Below, one piece after another: positions 24,921 to 33,096 of a DNA stretch of 64,000 nucleotides. The notes below the pieces were generated by a model that saw only the letters and a list, made by a program, of their open reading frames with translations, ran no database searches and was not told where the DNA came from. The first letter of the stretch is position 1. Each line of letters begins with the position of its first letter. Location: contig NZ_LR594672.1 of assembly GCF_901827185.1 (NCBI RefSeq), positions 682,001 through 746,000 of the forward strand, read 5' to 3'. This DNA is from Variovorax sp. PBL-E5. Its GTDB lineage: Bacteria > Pseudomonadota > Gammaproteobacteria > Burkholderiales > Burkholderiaceae_C. The position numbers and the translations under genes are program-made.

Positions 24921-25550
24921 TTAGGCGGCCAGCATCGTCTCCTCGTCAAGGCTCGAAGCGTAGAAGCGCTCGATGAGGCGGAGGTTGAGTTCCTGCAGCA
25001 GTTCGCCATCGCCGAAACGAACCGGCAGATTCCATACCACGCAGTCGCTGGCCTCACGCCGAACCTCTTGCACCAGAGCATCTGCGGCTGCCTCCGCCTG
25101 GTCTAGAAGATTCATGAGCGCCGCCTCCAGGACCTCCGTTTGGACAGCCAGGCCCGCCGTGTGAACCACCGGCAGCCCAACGCGCAGGCGGGCGTAGCTG
25201 GCCTCCGGCGTCGTGACCCGCTCGGCGTGCATGGACAGGTGGACCAGGGCGACGCCCGCCACTCGTCCGCTCGGGCGCTGGACGGTTGCCACTGCGCGAA
25301 CCAGAATGCCGGCTACATCGTCCTCGTTGACCGTCAGCTCGCCAGCTTGCTGGTTGGCCAGACGCCGAGCGGCCTGGGCCGTGAACGGGCCTTGCTCGGT
25401 GGCCAGCGAGTCGACCACCATCTCTGACCAGGCAAGGGCTTGCTGCTCACTGGGGAAATCGGGCAGGACCATCACCAGGTCCGGATTTCCGGGCGCAGAG
25501 GGAGAGGGCAGTTGAAGTTCGGTGCGAAAGGCGAGCACGGTGGCGGTCAT
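24921..25550 (-). CDS. hypothetical protein
   Basis: A 209-residue, Ala/Leu/Glu-rich, probably helical soluble protein. No recognised motif. ATG 25550 has a weak GGACC site. It precedes rIIA on the same strand; the rIIA promoter core between them suggests separate transcription. Function unknown. Confidence 0.65.
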   Translation of the reverse strand: MTATVLAFRTELQLPSPSAPGNPDLVMVLPDFPSEQQALAWSEMVVDSLATEQGPFTAQAARRLANQQAGELTVNEDDVAGILVRAVATVQRPSGRVAGVALVHLSMHAERVTTPEASYARLRVGLPVVHTAGLAVQTEVLEAALMNLLDQAEAAADALVQEVRREASDCVVWNLPVRFGDGELLQELNLRLIERFYASSLDEETMLAA

Positions 25551-25784
25551 GATGAGGTCCGTTGTGGGTTTTTTTGGATGTCGCGGGGCTTATTCCCCGC
25601 AGTGCCGAAAGTCTAAAAGTCATCGCTAACCATCCCAACGGCTTTCGCTACCCAGTTGTGAGCATCCTCACATCCGCCTGCAATCCGCTCGGGCTAACCC
25701 CGTGACGCATTTCACGGTTCCGAGCTGACGCTACACAAAGTAAGACCAACTAATTAACCAGAAACCATGAAGCAGGACACCAAC

Positions 25785-26765
25785 ATGCAATCTGTCAGCA
25801 CCACTCTGCAGGACATCCTGAAGAGCCCCGAAAACGAGCAACCGGCGCTTCTGGCAGCCGTGCTCGACAAGTTCCCGCAGCTCTTTCGCGTGTTGCGCTC
25901 CCTGAACGTCGACGAGCTGATAATTGCGCCGGCCGAGGTCCCCGAGGGCGCCGGCTTCCTGGTGGTCGCCGACACAGAGACCACCGGAACGGACAACACG
26001 ACGGACGACATCATCGAGCTCGGCATGGTCGAGGTCGCCTACGACCGTGAAATCGGCTACATCTATGGCGTGACCCGCGTCTTCAACGAGCTCGAGGACC
26101 CGGGCCGGGCGATTCCGGCCCAGGCGGCCGCGGTCAACGGCATCACCGACGAGATGGTCGCCGGCAAGCGCATTTCCGACGCGGAGGTCGACGCATTCGT
26201 CAAGGACGCTGACCTGGTCATCTGCCACAACGCGAAATTCGACCGCACGATTCTCGAGCGACGTTTCCCCGTGTTTACGACGAAAGCATTCGCCTGCTCT
26301 CAAAGGCAGGTGGATTGGCAGGCCGGAGGCATCACCGGCACGAAGCTGGACTACATTGCGATGTGCCTGGGCTTCTTCTTCGAAGGTCACCGTGCCTCCG
26401 TGGACTGCCTGGCACTGGTGAAGGTGCTGAACACGCCCATGGCCGGCTTCGACGGCCAGACCCCGCTGCAGCGGATTCTCGAGACCTACAAGCTCGAGGC
26501 GCGCCGTATCTGGGCCACCGGGGCGCACTTCGACTTCAAGGACCTGCTCAAGAAGCGCGGCTACCACTGGCATGACCCCGCGAACGAACCCGGTGCCGAA
26601 AAGGCCTGGGCGATGGACGTGGCTGTCGAGGACTTCGCGGCTGAACTCGACTGGCTCAAGGCCGAATGCCTGTATGGCAAGGGGCTCAGCATGCCGGTTG
26701 ACCGAATCGACGCTTACAACCGCTTTACGTCGCGGCGCACTCCGATGGAGCGCGCGTACCGCTGA
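25785..26765 (+). CDS. DnaQ-like 3'-5' exonuclease
   Basis: A 326-residue DEDDh exonuclease. Motif I VVADTETTGTDNTTDDIIEL (near residue 60), motif II ICHNAKFDRTILERRF, motif III FEGHRASVDCLALVKVL. An N-terminal extension of about 55 residues and a C-terminal extension of about 90 residues flank the domain. The closest recalled relatives are stand-alone exonucleases of large plasmids and phages. It may proofread or degrade host nucleic acid. I prefer ATG 25785 (AGGA seven bases upstream) over ATG 25767. It differs clearly from the DnaQ-like protein at 12 kb, so the two are not recent duplicates. Confidence 0.88.
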   Translation: MQSVSTTLQDILKSPENEQPALLAAVLDKFPQLFRVLRSLNVDELIIAPAEVPEGAGFLVVADTETTGTDNTTDDIIELGMVEVAYDREIGYIYGVTRVFNELEDPGRAIPAQAAAVNGITDEMVAGKRISDAEVDAFVKDADLVICHNAKFDRTILERRFPVFTTKAFACSQRQVDWQAGGITGTKLDYIAMCLGFFFEGHRASVDCLALVKVLNTPMAGFDGQTPLQRILETYKLEARRIWATGAHFDFKDLLKKRGYHWHDPANEPGAEKAWAMDVAVEDFAAELDWLKAECLYGKGLSMPVDRIDAYNRFTSRRTPMERAYR

Positions 26766-26770
26766 TTAAA

Positions 26771-26800
26771 AAAGGGCCGCTTCCATGCGGCCCTTTTCTT
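26771..26800 (+). terminator. intrinsic terminator
   Basis: A 10-bp perfect stem (AAAGGGCCGC at 26771-26780 with GCGGCCCTTT at 26787-26796) is followed by TCTT; the A-run on the other side makes it possibly bidirectional, also serving the convergent HAD gene. Confidence 0.9.
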
Positions 26801-26823
26801 GTGCGCAGGCGACTGGAAAGGCC

Positions 26824-27249
26824 TCAACCCAGCCTCAGCCTTCGGTCGAGCTCGTCTAGGTGCTCGGCCGTGAGTGCAATGCGGGGGTCCGTTCTGACCA
26901 GGAACGGGCAGCTGGGCGCGAATAGGCTGCCGTCGTCGTCCAGCGCAGCGAAGGGTCTCCGGACGCGCGCGCTCTCGCGCAGGTAGTGCTCAATCTCCGC
27001 TTGGCGCTGGTACCGGAGCGCGTCGGGCAGGTCTGGCGTCACGCCGACCACGCGCGGGTGGAGCTGCTCGCTCGCGAAACAGTCCCGAAGCTGCGCCAGG
27101 CTGCTTTCGAGCCGCCAACTCGACGAAATCACGATATCGACGCTCGGTCGTGCGAGGAGCCACGCTTCGAGCAGCGGCATGCGCTCAAACGTGCCATTCA
27201 TGTTGCGGTGCACGACACCGTCGAAGTCGAGTAGGAGAGTTGAATTCAT
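26824..27249 (-). CDS. HAD-superfamily hydrolase-like protein
   Basis: A 141-residue minimal HAD protein. Motif I LLLDFDGVVH (Asp8 nucleophile, Asp10), motif II VISSSWRLES, and a final acidic motif AALDDDGSLF. The pattern matches small HAD proteins often linked to nucleic-acid end repair ('HAD in Swiss-army-knife repair proteins'), where they act as 3' or 5' phosphatases. No cap domain. The ATG follows a CTATAGGAGG stretch that combines the promoter-like core and a ribosome-site-like sequence, too close for a normal leader. Confidence 0.75.
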   Translation of the reverse strand: MNSTLLLDFDGVVHRNMNGTFERMPLLEAWLLARPSVDIVISSSWRLESSLAQLRDCFASEQLHPRVVGVTPDLPDALRYQRQAEIEHYLRESARVRRPFAALDDDGSLFAPSCPFLVRTDPRIALTAEHLDELDRRLRLG

Positions 27250-27253
27250 TCCT

Positions 27254-27262
27254 CCTATAGCG
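27254..27262 (-). promoter_or_regulatory. CTATAG-type core directly before the HAD gene
   Basis: Leftward CGCTATAGG ends five bases before ATG 27249. If it is a -10 element, transcription would begin at or next to the start codon. Confidence 0.5.
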
Positions 27263-27325
27263 TTCCGCGCCTGGCTAACGATGGCTAAACAACATGCCTA
27301 GATTCAGGCATTCCAGGAGCATCGA

Positions 27326-27991
27326 ATGCGCGTTTTCGCCCTGGCCGTACTGTCGGCCGCCCTTTTCGCCAGTCCCGCCTTCGCGTCCGACGACGCCGAC
27401 GGCAAGCCTTTTACGCTGAAGGTGGAGTCCCCGGGCGTCCCTGAGCGCGGCACCATTCAGACCGATGTTGCTGCCAACCTGGACGGCAGCGCGGCAACCC
27501 CGCGGTCCGCCCAGCCACAAGTGGCAACGGCTCCGGTCACTCCTGCGCCGCAGGATGTGGCTCCCGCACCATTGGGTCTGCCGCAGATTGCTGGCACCGT
27601 AGGGGCACCGGGGCAACCTGCCCCCGTCCCGGCCCTCCCGGCCGCCACGGCCGCCGCGCCAGCGCCTGCTTCCGAGGCCCAGCCTGGCGGCGTACAACCG
27701 CCCGCTGCGGCGCCAAGCCACACTGCCCTGATTCCGGGTCAGCCTGCCAAGGTCTACACCACGCTCGCGGCTGCGGCCGAGGCGGGCGTGGACCCCTTGA
27801 ACGAGCGGACGCTTACCGTGACTAAGCACCGTGATGCCGAGGAAGACGACGTCGAAGCCGGCTTCAACTGGCGCGACGCCAATGCCTACCTGACCGTCCT
27901 CAGAGCGAACGAGCAACTCGCCAAGCTGTGCGGCCTTGGTTTCTTGGGCGCCATCCTGCTGTTGTGGATGGTGCGCCGTCGTCGAGGCTGA
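27326..27991 (+). CDS. exported membrane-anchored protein of the TonB/ExbBD-like operon
   Basis: A 221-residue protein with a cleavable signal peptide (MRVFALAVLSAALFASPAFA), a long Pro/Ala-rich region (about 50-145), and a C-terminal membrane segment (about 198-215) followed by RRRRG, so it should span the periplasm with a cytoplasmic tail. First gene of a tight five-gene unit with TonB-, ExbB- and ExbD-like products. No family recognised; possibly an adaptor of the complex. GGCTAAAC lies about 45 bases upstream. Confidence 0.7.
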   Translation: MRVFALAVLSAALFASPAFASDDADGKPFTLKVESPGVPERGTIQTDVAANLDGSAATPRSAQPQVATAPVTPAPQDVAPAPLGLPQIAGTVGAPGQPAPVPALPAATAAAPAPASEAQPGGVQPPAAAPSHTALIPGQPAKVYTTLAAAAEAGVDPLNERTLTVTKHRDAEEDDVEAGFNWRDANAYLTVLRANEQLAKLCGLGFLGAILLLWMVRRRRG

Positions 27992-27998
27992 GCCGGCT

Positions 27999-28730
27999 GT
28001 GCTGCTGACGCGCGACTACCTAGTCAAGCTTGGCGCTGGCTTTGCCGGCGGCGCGCTGTCGCTCGCGCTTGCGCACTTCATGGCCCCCAGCGTGGCGCTG
28101 ATTCTCCCCAAGCCGCCTACGCCCGTGCGGGTGTCCGTGAAGGCTCCCTCCGCGGCACCAGTGGCCGCCGCGCCAGCCCCGGCACCCAGCTCGGAGAAGG
28201 AACTGAGGCTGAAGTCGGACAAGCCTGTCGAGGCACCGAAGCCGAAGCTCAAGCCGCGGCCGAAGCCGCCCGCCCCGAAGCCCGCGCCAAAGGTCGCGGA
28301 GGACGCTCCTCCCGCCCCCAATGTGGCCATTCCGCCCTCGGACCTACCCACGCTGTCTCAGCCCGCATTTCCGCAGGCCGTGCCGATTGCAGCCCTTCCC
28401 AATCTGCCGGCCATGGCAGCAGCGCTCGAGGAAGCCCCTGAGGCGCCTCCAGAGAGCCTGCCTGAAGGTCCGCGCGCCAAGATGTATCCAGAGGAGCAGG
28501 GCGGCAACGTGTTGGTGCTCGGGTTGCTCGTGAACGACCAGGGCGTCGTCATCGACTCCGACATCCTTGTCAGCTCATTCAAGCCTCTGTCCGATATCGC
28601 CGTCGCCTGGGCGTCCATCGGCCAGAAGTGGACGAACTTGCAGCCGCCGCTCAACCCTGGCGAAACACGCTGGATTGAGCTGCGCATCCCCTTTGTGCCG
28701 GACACAGACCGGCTGAAGACCCTTCCCTAA
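27999..28730 (+). CDS. TonB-like energy transducer
   Basis: A 243-residue protein from GTG 27999: an N-terminal membrane anchor (about residues 8-32), a Pro/Lys/Ala-rich spacer (PKPKLKPRPKPPAPKPAPK, about 85-105), and a C-terminal domain (about 170-243) in which NVLVLGLLVNDQGVVIDSDI and the end IELRIPFVPD resemble the beta-strand pattern of TonB/TolA C-terminal domains. It would carry ion-gradient energy from the ExbB/ExbD-like proteins across the periplasm. Eight bases after the preceding stop; GAGG precedes GTG. The anchor lacks the clear SHLS motif of classic TonB, and no TonB-dependent receptor gene is nearby. Confidence 0.65.
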   Translation: MLLTRDYLVKLGAGFAGGALSLALAHFMAPSVALILPKPPTPVRVSVKAPSAAPVAAAPAPAPSSEKELRLKSDKPVEAPKPKLKPRPKPPAPKPAPKVAEDAPPAPNVAIPPSDLPTLSQPAFPQAVPIAALPNLPAMAAALEEAPEAPPESLPEGPRAKMYPEEQGGNVLVLGLLVNDQGVVIDSDILVSSFKPLSDIAVAWASIGQKWTNLQPPLNPGETRWIELRIPFVPDTDRLKTLP

Positions 28731-28748
28731 ATCCAATCCGGAAAATCC

Positions 28749-29192
28749 ATGCAACACCTCGCCGCTTCCATCGACTACCTTCTGTATGCACTTGTCGCAT
28801 TGACGTTCGCGGTCATCATTTACAAGGGCGCTATCCTCTATGCGCCAGGCTTGGCGGGCATGAAGGCGCCCGCAAGTGCTGACAAGGCGGACATCGATGA
28901 ACACGTTGAAACGCTGGAAAACGGCATGGCTCTGCTGGCTGTGATGGCCAGCGCGGCGCCGTTCGTCGGCCTCGCAGGTACCGTGTTGCACATCATGCAG
29001 GCGCTGTCGCGTCTGTCTTCGGCCGCCATCGACATCACGCTCATCAGTGGTCCCATCGCGACCGCGTTGAACTCCACCTTGGTCGGGTTGTGCGCGGCCG
29101 TTCCGGCACTTGTCGCGTACAACCTGATGCAGCGCCGCATCCAGGTGCTGCACAACCGCCTGCTGCGCGCCGCCAACGAGGAGGCAAGGTGA
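28749..29192 (+). CDS. exbB: TolQ/ExbB/MotA-type proton channel subunit
   Basis: A 147-residue membrane protein with the family core LLAVMASAAPFVGLAGTVLH (about 58-77) and IATALNSTLVGLCAAVPALV (about 101-120); the Thr residues of GLAGT and NSTLVGL match the channel threonines of ExbB/TolQ. It is short (ExbB is usually 210-240 residues); most of the loop after the first membrane helix is missing. It forms the proton path with the ExbD-like protein encoded two genes later. Overlaps the next gene by GTGA. Confidence 0.85.
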   Translation: MQHLAASIDYLLYALVALTFAVIIYKGAILYAPGLAGMKAPASADKADIDEHVETLENGMALLAVMASAAPFVGLAGTVLHIMQALSRLSSAAIDITLISGPIATALNSTLVGLCAAVPALVAYNLMQRRIQVLHNRLLRAANEEAR

Positions 29193-29554
29193 GCGTGGCT
29201 GATACCGTCGTTCTCCCTCCCGTAACCGTTGCCGGCTATGAGCTGAACTTCTTTTGCGACTTGGCCGGGGAAGGCGCCGCGCGCGATGTCGTTGCGACCC
29301 TGCAGGCCTGGTGCCGCCTGCACCGCCTCGAGAGCGCCGAGGTGGCCAAGCTGGGCGTCGCAGATGAGGACGGCTGGTACGACCTGGCCCGCCAGTGGAT
29401 GCTGGAAGCTCGGCGCGACCTGACGTCGTGGAATGCCTGCACCCGAGCCATCGCCGCAGCTCGGGAGCCCATCGACCGGATGGGCGCCGCCGGCGGCCAG
29501 CTGCGCTACTTCCTCGCCACCTACGGCTGGATTCAATTCACCCCCGCCAGATGA
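29189..29554 (+). CDS. hypothetical protein between exbB and exbD
   Basis: A 121-residue soluble protein, GTG start within a GTGA overlap, GGAGG upstream, and an ATGA overlap with exbD downstream. Largely helical with many Trp and Arg (WYDLARQWMLEARRDLTSWN). It has no membrane segment or export signal and should be cytoplasmic. No family recognised. The fixed position between the two channel genes suggests a dedicated regulator or assembly factor. Confidence 0.7.
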   Translation: MSVADTVVLPPVTVAGYELNFFCDLAGEGAARDVVATLQAWCRLHRLESAEVAKLGVADEDGWYDLARQWMLEARRDLTSWNACTRAIAAAREPIDRMGAAGGQLRYFLATYGWIQFTPAR

Positions 29555-29919
29555 CTTCCAACCGCCAACAACTCGCCGCTATCAACGTCACGCCCCTGGT
29601 GGACGTGCTGCTCATCCTGCTTGTCATCATGATGTTGGCGATGCCCATGTTCGTGAAGAAGCTCCCCGTGGACCTCCCACAGACGAGCCTGAGCGGTGCC
29701 CCCTCAGTTGCCCAAAGCCTGTCGGTGTCGCTCCAGGAAGACGGCAGCCTGATGCTGGACAGCAGTCCCACGACGCTGCAGGAGCTGAAAGCGCGCATTA
29801 CGCCCACGGTTTCAGTGGAGCTCTCGGTGGACCGCGCAACCACCTACGAGAAGATTGCAACGGTGATTTCCGAGCTTCAGGCGGCGGCGCCAAAGGACAT
29901 AGCCCTCCTGACCCGATGA
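29551..29919 (+). CDS. exbD: ExbD/TolR-type protein
   Basis: 122 residues. LAAINVTPLVDVLLILLVIM (residues 8-27) is the ExbD/TolR signature, with Asp18 in the place of the essential membrane aspartate, followed by a periplasmic domain of about 85 residues. Overlaps the preceding stop by ATGA. With the ExbB-like protein it should form a proton-driven motor that energises the TonB-like product of the same operon. Confidence 0.88.
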   Translation: MTSNRQQLAAINVTPLVDVLLILLVIMMLAMPMFVKKLPVDLPQTSLSGAPSVAQSLSVSLQEDGSLMLDSSPTTLQELKARITPTVSVELSVDRATTYEKIATVISELQAAAPKDIALLTR

Positions 29920-29929
29920 GGGCAGGGCC

Positions 29930-31906
29930 TTATCTGGCAGGCTTTAGGGGCTTAAAGCCGAGCCGTTCCATCGGAGTGGAAAGCAGTTGCGGGGTAGACC
30001 AGTAGTCGCTCCACGGGTCCTTCGTCCTCGTCGATAGCTCGTCCGCTGCGTTTGCCACCGTCCAATGGGCGCCACTCGTCAGAAGTGGCAGGTCATCCCA
30101 GTCCACAGTCATCGAGACGCCCAATCCTGGCCGGGCCCTTGCCGAAAACGCCGCTACGGTGGTGGCCGCGCGATTGTTCCGGAGGTAGTCGACAAAGAGC
30201 CTGCCAACGCGATTGGACGGGCCACTCTTGCTCACGAAACGCGAGGGAATCGCGCGAGCAAGGTGCTCGACGATGGCTTGGGAGAATCCCTTGACGACAG
30301 CCACCTCATGGACCGGGGCGAGGGGCACGAGGAGGTGCAAGCCTTTCCCGCCACTTGTTTTCAGCCAGCTTTTTAGCCCCAACTCCTGAAGCATCAGCCG
30401 AACCAGGGATGCGTCCTCCTGCACGTGCTCCCAGCTCGTTCCCTCACCGGGGTCGAGGTCGAAGACCATCTGGTCTGGCCTGTCGATATGGCCGCTTCGG
30501 GAATTCCAGGTGTGAAGCTCGATGACATTTGCGCGCGCAGCGCTCCACAACGCTGCCTCGCTGTTGACGACCATCAATGGGGCATGGCCTGGCCACAAGC
30601 TCGGCTCGAGGAGGGTCAGGCCCCGGACTGCCGCGGTATCGGCATGCTTCTGAAAAAATAGTTCTCCAGTTACCCCTTTCGGCCCCCGAAGGAATGAGCA
30701 GGGCCGGTCTGCCAGGTGAGGCTGCATCCAATGTGAAACGCGTTCGTAGTGGAGGACCAAGTCCAGCTTGGTGAGCCCCGTCGTGGGGTCGATGATTCGG
30801 CCAGGATGGCTGACCGGGCCACCCCTCACCGTAGCCTTTGACGGGCTCCCCGCGGCATTGGGCGAGTTCGCGGCGCCCTGGGGCTCCCGGACGACCTCTC
30901 GAGCGGGTTTGTCATCCCGCAGCCCACGATAGGACGCGTGGCGGATTTGCCCGCCCGGCGTCCATTCGGCGAACTCTACCTCGGCGACCAGCTCCGGGCT
31001 CACCCAGCTGACCTTTCCAGTGGACGAGTTCTTGGACCATCGGTCTGGCTTGGGCGCGCCGCCGACAAATGCAACCTTGGGCGTCACCAGCTTGCTTAGC
31101 CGGGCCCGAAGTTTCACGGCCTCCTTCGCCGACCAGCCCGTTCCCACGCCCCCGGCGGACTTGAAGGTGCCGTCGGGGCCGTAGACGCCAAGCAGCAGCT
31201 TGCCGACCTGAGAGGCGTCATCCGTCCTGGGTATAAAGCCGGCGATGACGAATTCCTGGCGCAGCTTGCATTTCAGCTTCAGCCAGGTATCAGTCCGGGC
31301 GGAAACATACGGGGAGTCCAGGCGCTTCGCTATGAGGCCCTCCAGCCCAAGGCCGCACGCCGATGCGAGGATTGAGGAAGGGTCGCCTGGGAGGCTCGAA
31401 CAAAGTCGCACGTGCTCCTGCTCGTTCGTCTCGAACAATGCGGCCAAGGCCGTGTATCGGTCCTCGTGGCGCGCCGCTCGAAAGTCCCAGCCATTCAAGA
31501 ACGGCAGCTCGAACACGAAGTACACCAGGTTGGCGGACTTTGCGCCTCGGTCAAAGGAGTTCTGGAGGGCGTTGAAATCCGGGGTCCCCTGGGCGTTCAA
31601 GCTGACGACCTCGCCGTCCAGCCAGGCGCTCCCGATGTTCATTGCTTCCAACTCTGCGATGAGGGCCGGCATCTTGGCGCTCCAGTCGTGACCACCCCTC
31701 GTGATAAGTTTTGCCCTGCCGTTTTCGACGCGCGCCATCATCCGGTAACCGTCCAGCTTGATGGAGTAGCTCCAGTGAGCCCCCGGGGGAATGCGAGTGG
31801 CGAGAGTAGCCAACTGTGGCGCCAGCGAGGGCGGAAGCTCGGAGGCAACTGCGCCTTCGATTGGCGGCCGGTCGGGCTGGGGCCTGGTTTTGCGGGCGGC
31901 GGGCAT
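29930..31906 (-). CDS. ligD: ATP-dependent DNA ligase D with ligase and polymerase domains
   Basis: A 658-residue two-domain enzyme. The ligase domain (about 20-340) has the nucleophile motif YSIKLDGYRM (Lys50) with GLEGLIAKRLDSPY, then an OB fold. The primase-polymerase domain (about 370-658) starts HPGRIIDPTTGLTKLDLVL and contains MVFDLDPGEG, TSGGKGLHLLVPL and LFVDYLRNNRAATTVAAFSA. The 3'-phosphoesterase domain of Pseudomonas-type LigD is absent. LigD repairs double-strand breaks by end joining, usually with Ku, but no Ku gene is in the window. I prefer ATG 31906; GTG 31963 would add 19 residues. It converges with exbD, with ten bases between them. Confidence 0.9.
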   Translation of the reverse strand: MPAARKTRPQPDRPPIEGAVASELPPSLAPQLATLATRIPPGAHWSYSIKLDGYRMMARVENGRAKLITRGGHDWSAKMPALIAELEAMNIGSAWLDGEVVSLNAQGTPDFNALQNSFDRGAKSANLVYFVFELPFLNGWDFRAARHEDRYTALAALFETNEQEHVRLCSSLPGDPSSILASACGLGLEGLIAKRLDSPYVSARTDTWLKLKCKLRQEFVIAGFIPRTDDASQVGKLLLGVYGPDGTFKSAGGVGTGWSAKEAVKLRARLSKLVTPKVAFVGGAPKPDRWSKNSSTGKVSWVSPELVAEVEFAEWTPGGQIRHASYRGLRDDKPAREVVREPQGAANSPNAAGSPSKATVRGGPVSHPGRIIDPTTGLTKLDLVLHYERVSHWMQPHLADRPCSFLRGPKGVTGELFFQKHADTAAVRGLTLLEPSLWPGHAPLMVVNSEAALWSAARANVIELHTWNSRSGHIDRPDQMVFDLDPGEGTSWEHVQEDASLVRLMLQELGLKSWLKTSGGKGLHLLVPLAPVHEVAVVKGFSQAIVEHLARAIPSRFVSKSGPSNRVGRLFVDYLRNNRAATTVAAFSARARPGLGVSMTVDWDDLPLLTSGAHWTVANAADELSTRTKDPWSDYWSTPQLLSTPMERLGFKPLKPAR

Positions 31907-32069
31907 GCGGAGAATTTTCCACCCCGCGCGGTGCCCCAGGTTCACTCCGGTTGCTCGCGTCACCGTCGGACCGCGCCTTCAGCCGACTTGGCCATTGGCC
32001 GGCGGCGCGCCCTCTGGGGGCGGGCACTATGTGTGGTGGGCACCGTGCCCGTACGCCTGGAGACAAGTA

Positions 32070-32255
32070 ATGGCTGACGACAAGACGAAGACTGGCGGCC
32101 AGGACCGCAGTCGGATTAACGTAAACGAGGACTATGAGCTTCGTGACTGGTCCGCCAAGTTTGGGGTGAGCCCCGAGCAGCTCAAGGAAGCCGTGAAGGC
32201 GGTAGGCCCCATGGCCCAGGACGTGGAGCGCCACCTGAAGGGGAAGGGCGGCTAG
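32070..32255 (+). CDS. DUF3606 protein
   Basis: 61 residues: MADDKTKTGGQDRSRINVNE, then YELRDWSAKFGVSPEQLKEA and VKAVG, a near-textbook DUF3606. The family is common in proteobacterial chromosomes and plasmids; its function is unknown, although the second half looks like a small helix-turn-helix. GGAG lies nine bases before ATG. Confidence 0.88.
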   Translation: MADDKTKTGGQDRSRINVNEDYELRDWSAKFGVSPEQLKEAVKAVGPMAQDVERHLKGKGG

Positions 32256-32273
32256 GCAGACTCGCGCTGCCAA

Positions 32274-32307
32274 AAAGAAGCCGCTCAAACCAGAAGGTTT
32301 GAGCGGC
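32274..32307 (-). terminator. intrinsic terminator
   Basis: A 12-bp perfect stem (GCCGCTCAAACC at 32280-32291 with its complement at 32296-32307) followed leftward by TTCTTTTT. It may also serve the convergent DUF3606 gene. Confidence 0.9.
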
Positions 32308-32320
32308 CAGCAGAATCACC

Positions 32321-32563
32321 TCAGGAGAGGTGTGCGCGCAGCTGCGTCAGACGCATGCGGCACATGTCGAGCAGAGGATTGCGAACATCCCCGAACTCGC
32401 GTACCTTGTTTTCGAGGTTCGTGCGCAGCGTGAAGAGTTCACGTCGGCTCGAAAGACGAAGCTTGTCGAAAAAGTCGCCTTCTTTGGCGATTTCCTTCAG
32501 GAACGGCTCGGGTTGGCGAGCGTTGTTGTTGGCAAACGGGAATTTGGCAATGGCGTGGCTCAT
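32321..32563 (-). CDS. small hypothetical protein
   Basis: 80 residues, helical and charged (FFDKLRLSSRRELFTLRTNL), with GAGGAG about seven bases before ATG, a TCGCTATAGG core 67 bases upstream, and a strong terminator: a clear single-gene unit. No family recognised. Confidence 0.7.
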   Translation of the reverse strand: MSHAIAKFPFANNNARQPEPFLKEIAKEGDFFDKLRLSSRRELFTLRTNLENKVREFGDVRNPLLDMCRMRLTQLRAHLS

Positions 32564-32629
32564 GGGGTCGCTCCTCAGATGTTGACAGTGGTCCTAGGGG
32601 TGACTGAAGGGGAAGTACTTCAGACAAGA

Positions 32630-32639
32630 CCTATAGCGA
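32630..32639 (-). promoter_or_regulatory. CTATAG-type promoter-like core
   Basis: Leftward TCGCTATAGG, exact consensus, 67 bases upstream of ATG 32563. Confidence 0.6.
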
Positions 32640-32697
32640 CCCACTTGAAACAGCCTCGCCTGCCGTTTAAACTCGCGCCCCGTTCACCAGGAGGCCC

Positions 32698-33096
32698 ATG
32701 CTTTTTCACCGCCGCGTCTTTTCACTAGGCTCCCACGACGGCATTCCTGTGCTTGTGCGCCGCGCCCTTGTAGACGGGCGGCTGCCGTACGTAGTGTTCA
32801 GGGAAGAGGTGGAGAGCCCGTTCCGCGGCGCGCTGCGCGCGAACTTCGAGAGCGTGGCGACGCAGTACTACCTCGAACTCATCGTCCGCGGGCAGCAGCG
32901 GCTAGGGCCGCACCTGCATTTCGTGCACGAGCGGCCGCTTTGGTCGAACGGGGTGGTGACGTTCTCAGCCGAATGGAACGAAGTCAGCATGGAGCTAACC
33001 CCGACTGGGTACCGGCGTGGCCGGTGGGAACCGGTCCCGCCTGAAGTACTGGCTCAGCTCAGTGCAGAGCTCCAGCCACCGCGTGTCGTGAGCTGA
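32698..33096 (+). CDS. hypothetical protein
   Basis: A 132-residue soluble protein with alternating short strands (DGIPVLVRRALVDGRLPYVV) and an acidic C-terminal half. AGGAGG sits just before ATG and GTTTAAAC lies about 30 bases upstream. No family recognised. Its 3' end overlaps the convergent gene by 38 bases. Confidence 0.65.
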   Translation: MLFHRRVFSLGSHDGIPVLVRRALVDGRLPYVVFREEVESPFRGALRANFESVATQYYLELIVRGQQRLGPHLHFVHERPLWSNGVVTFSAEWNEVSMELTPTGYRRGRWEPVPPEVLAQLSAELQPPRVVS

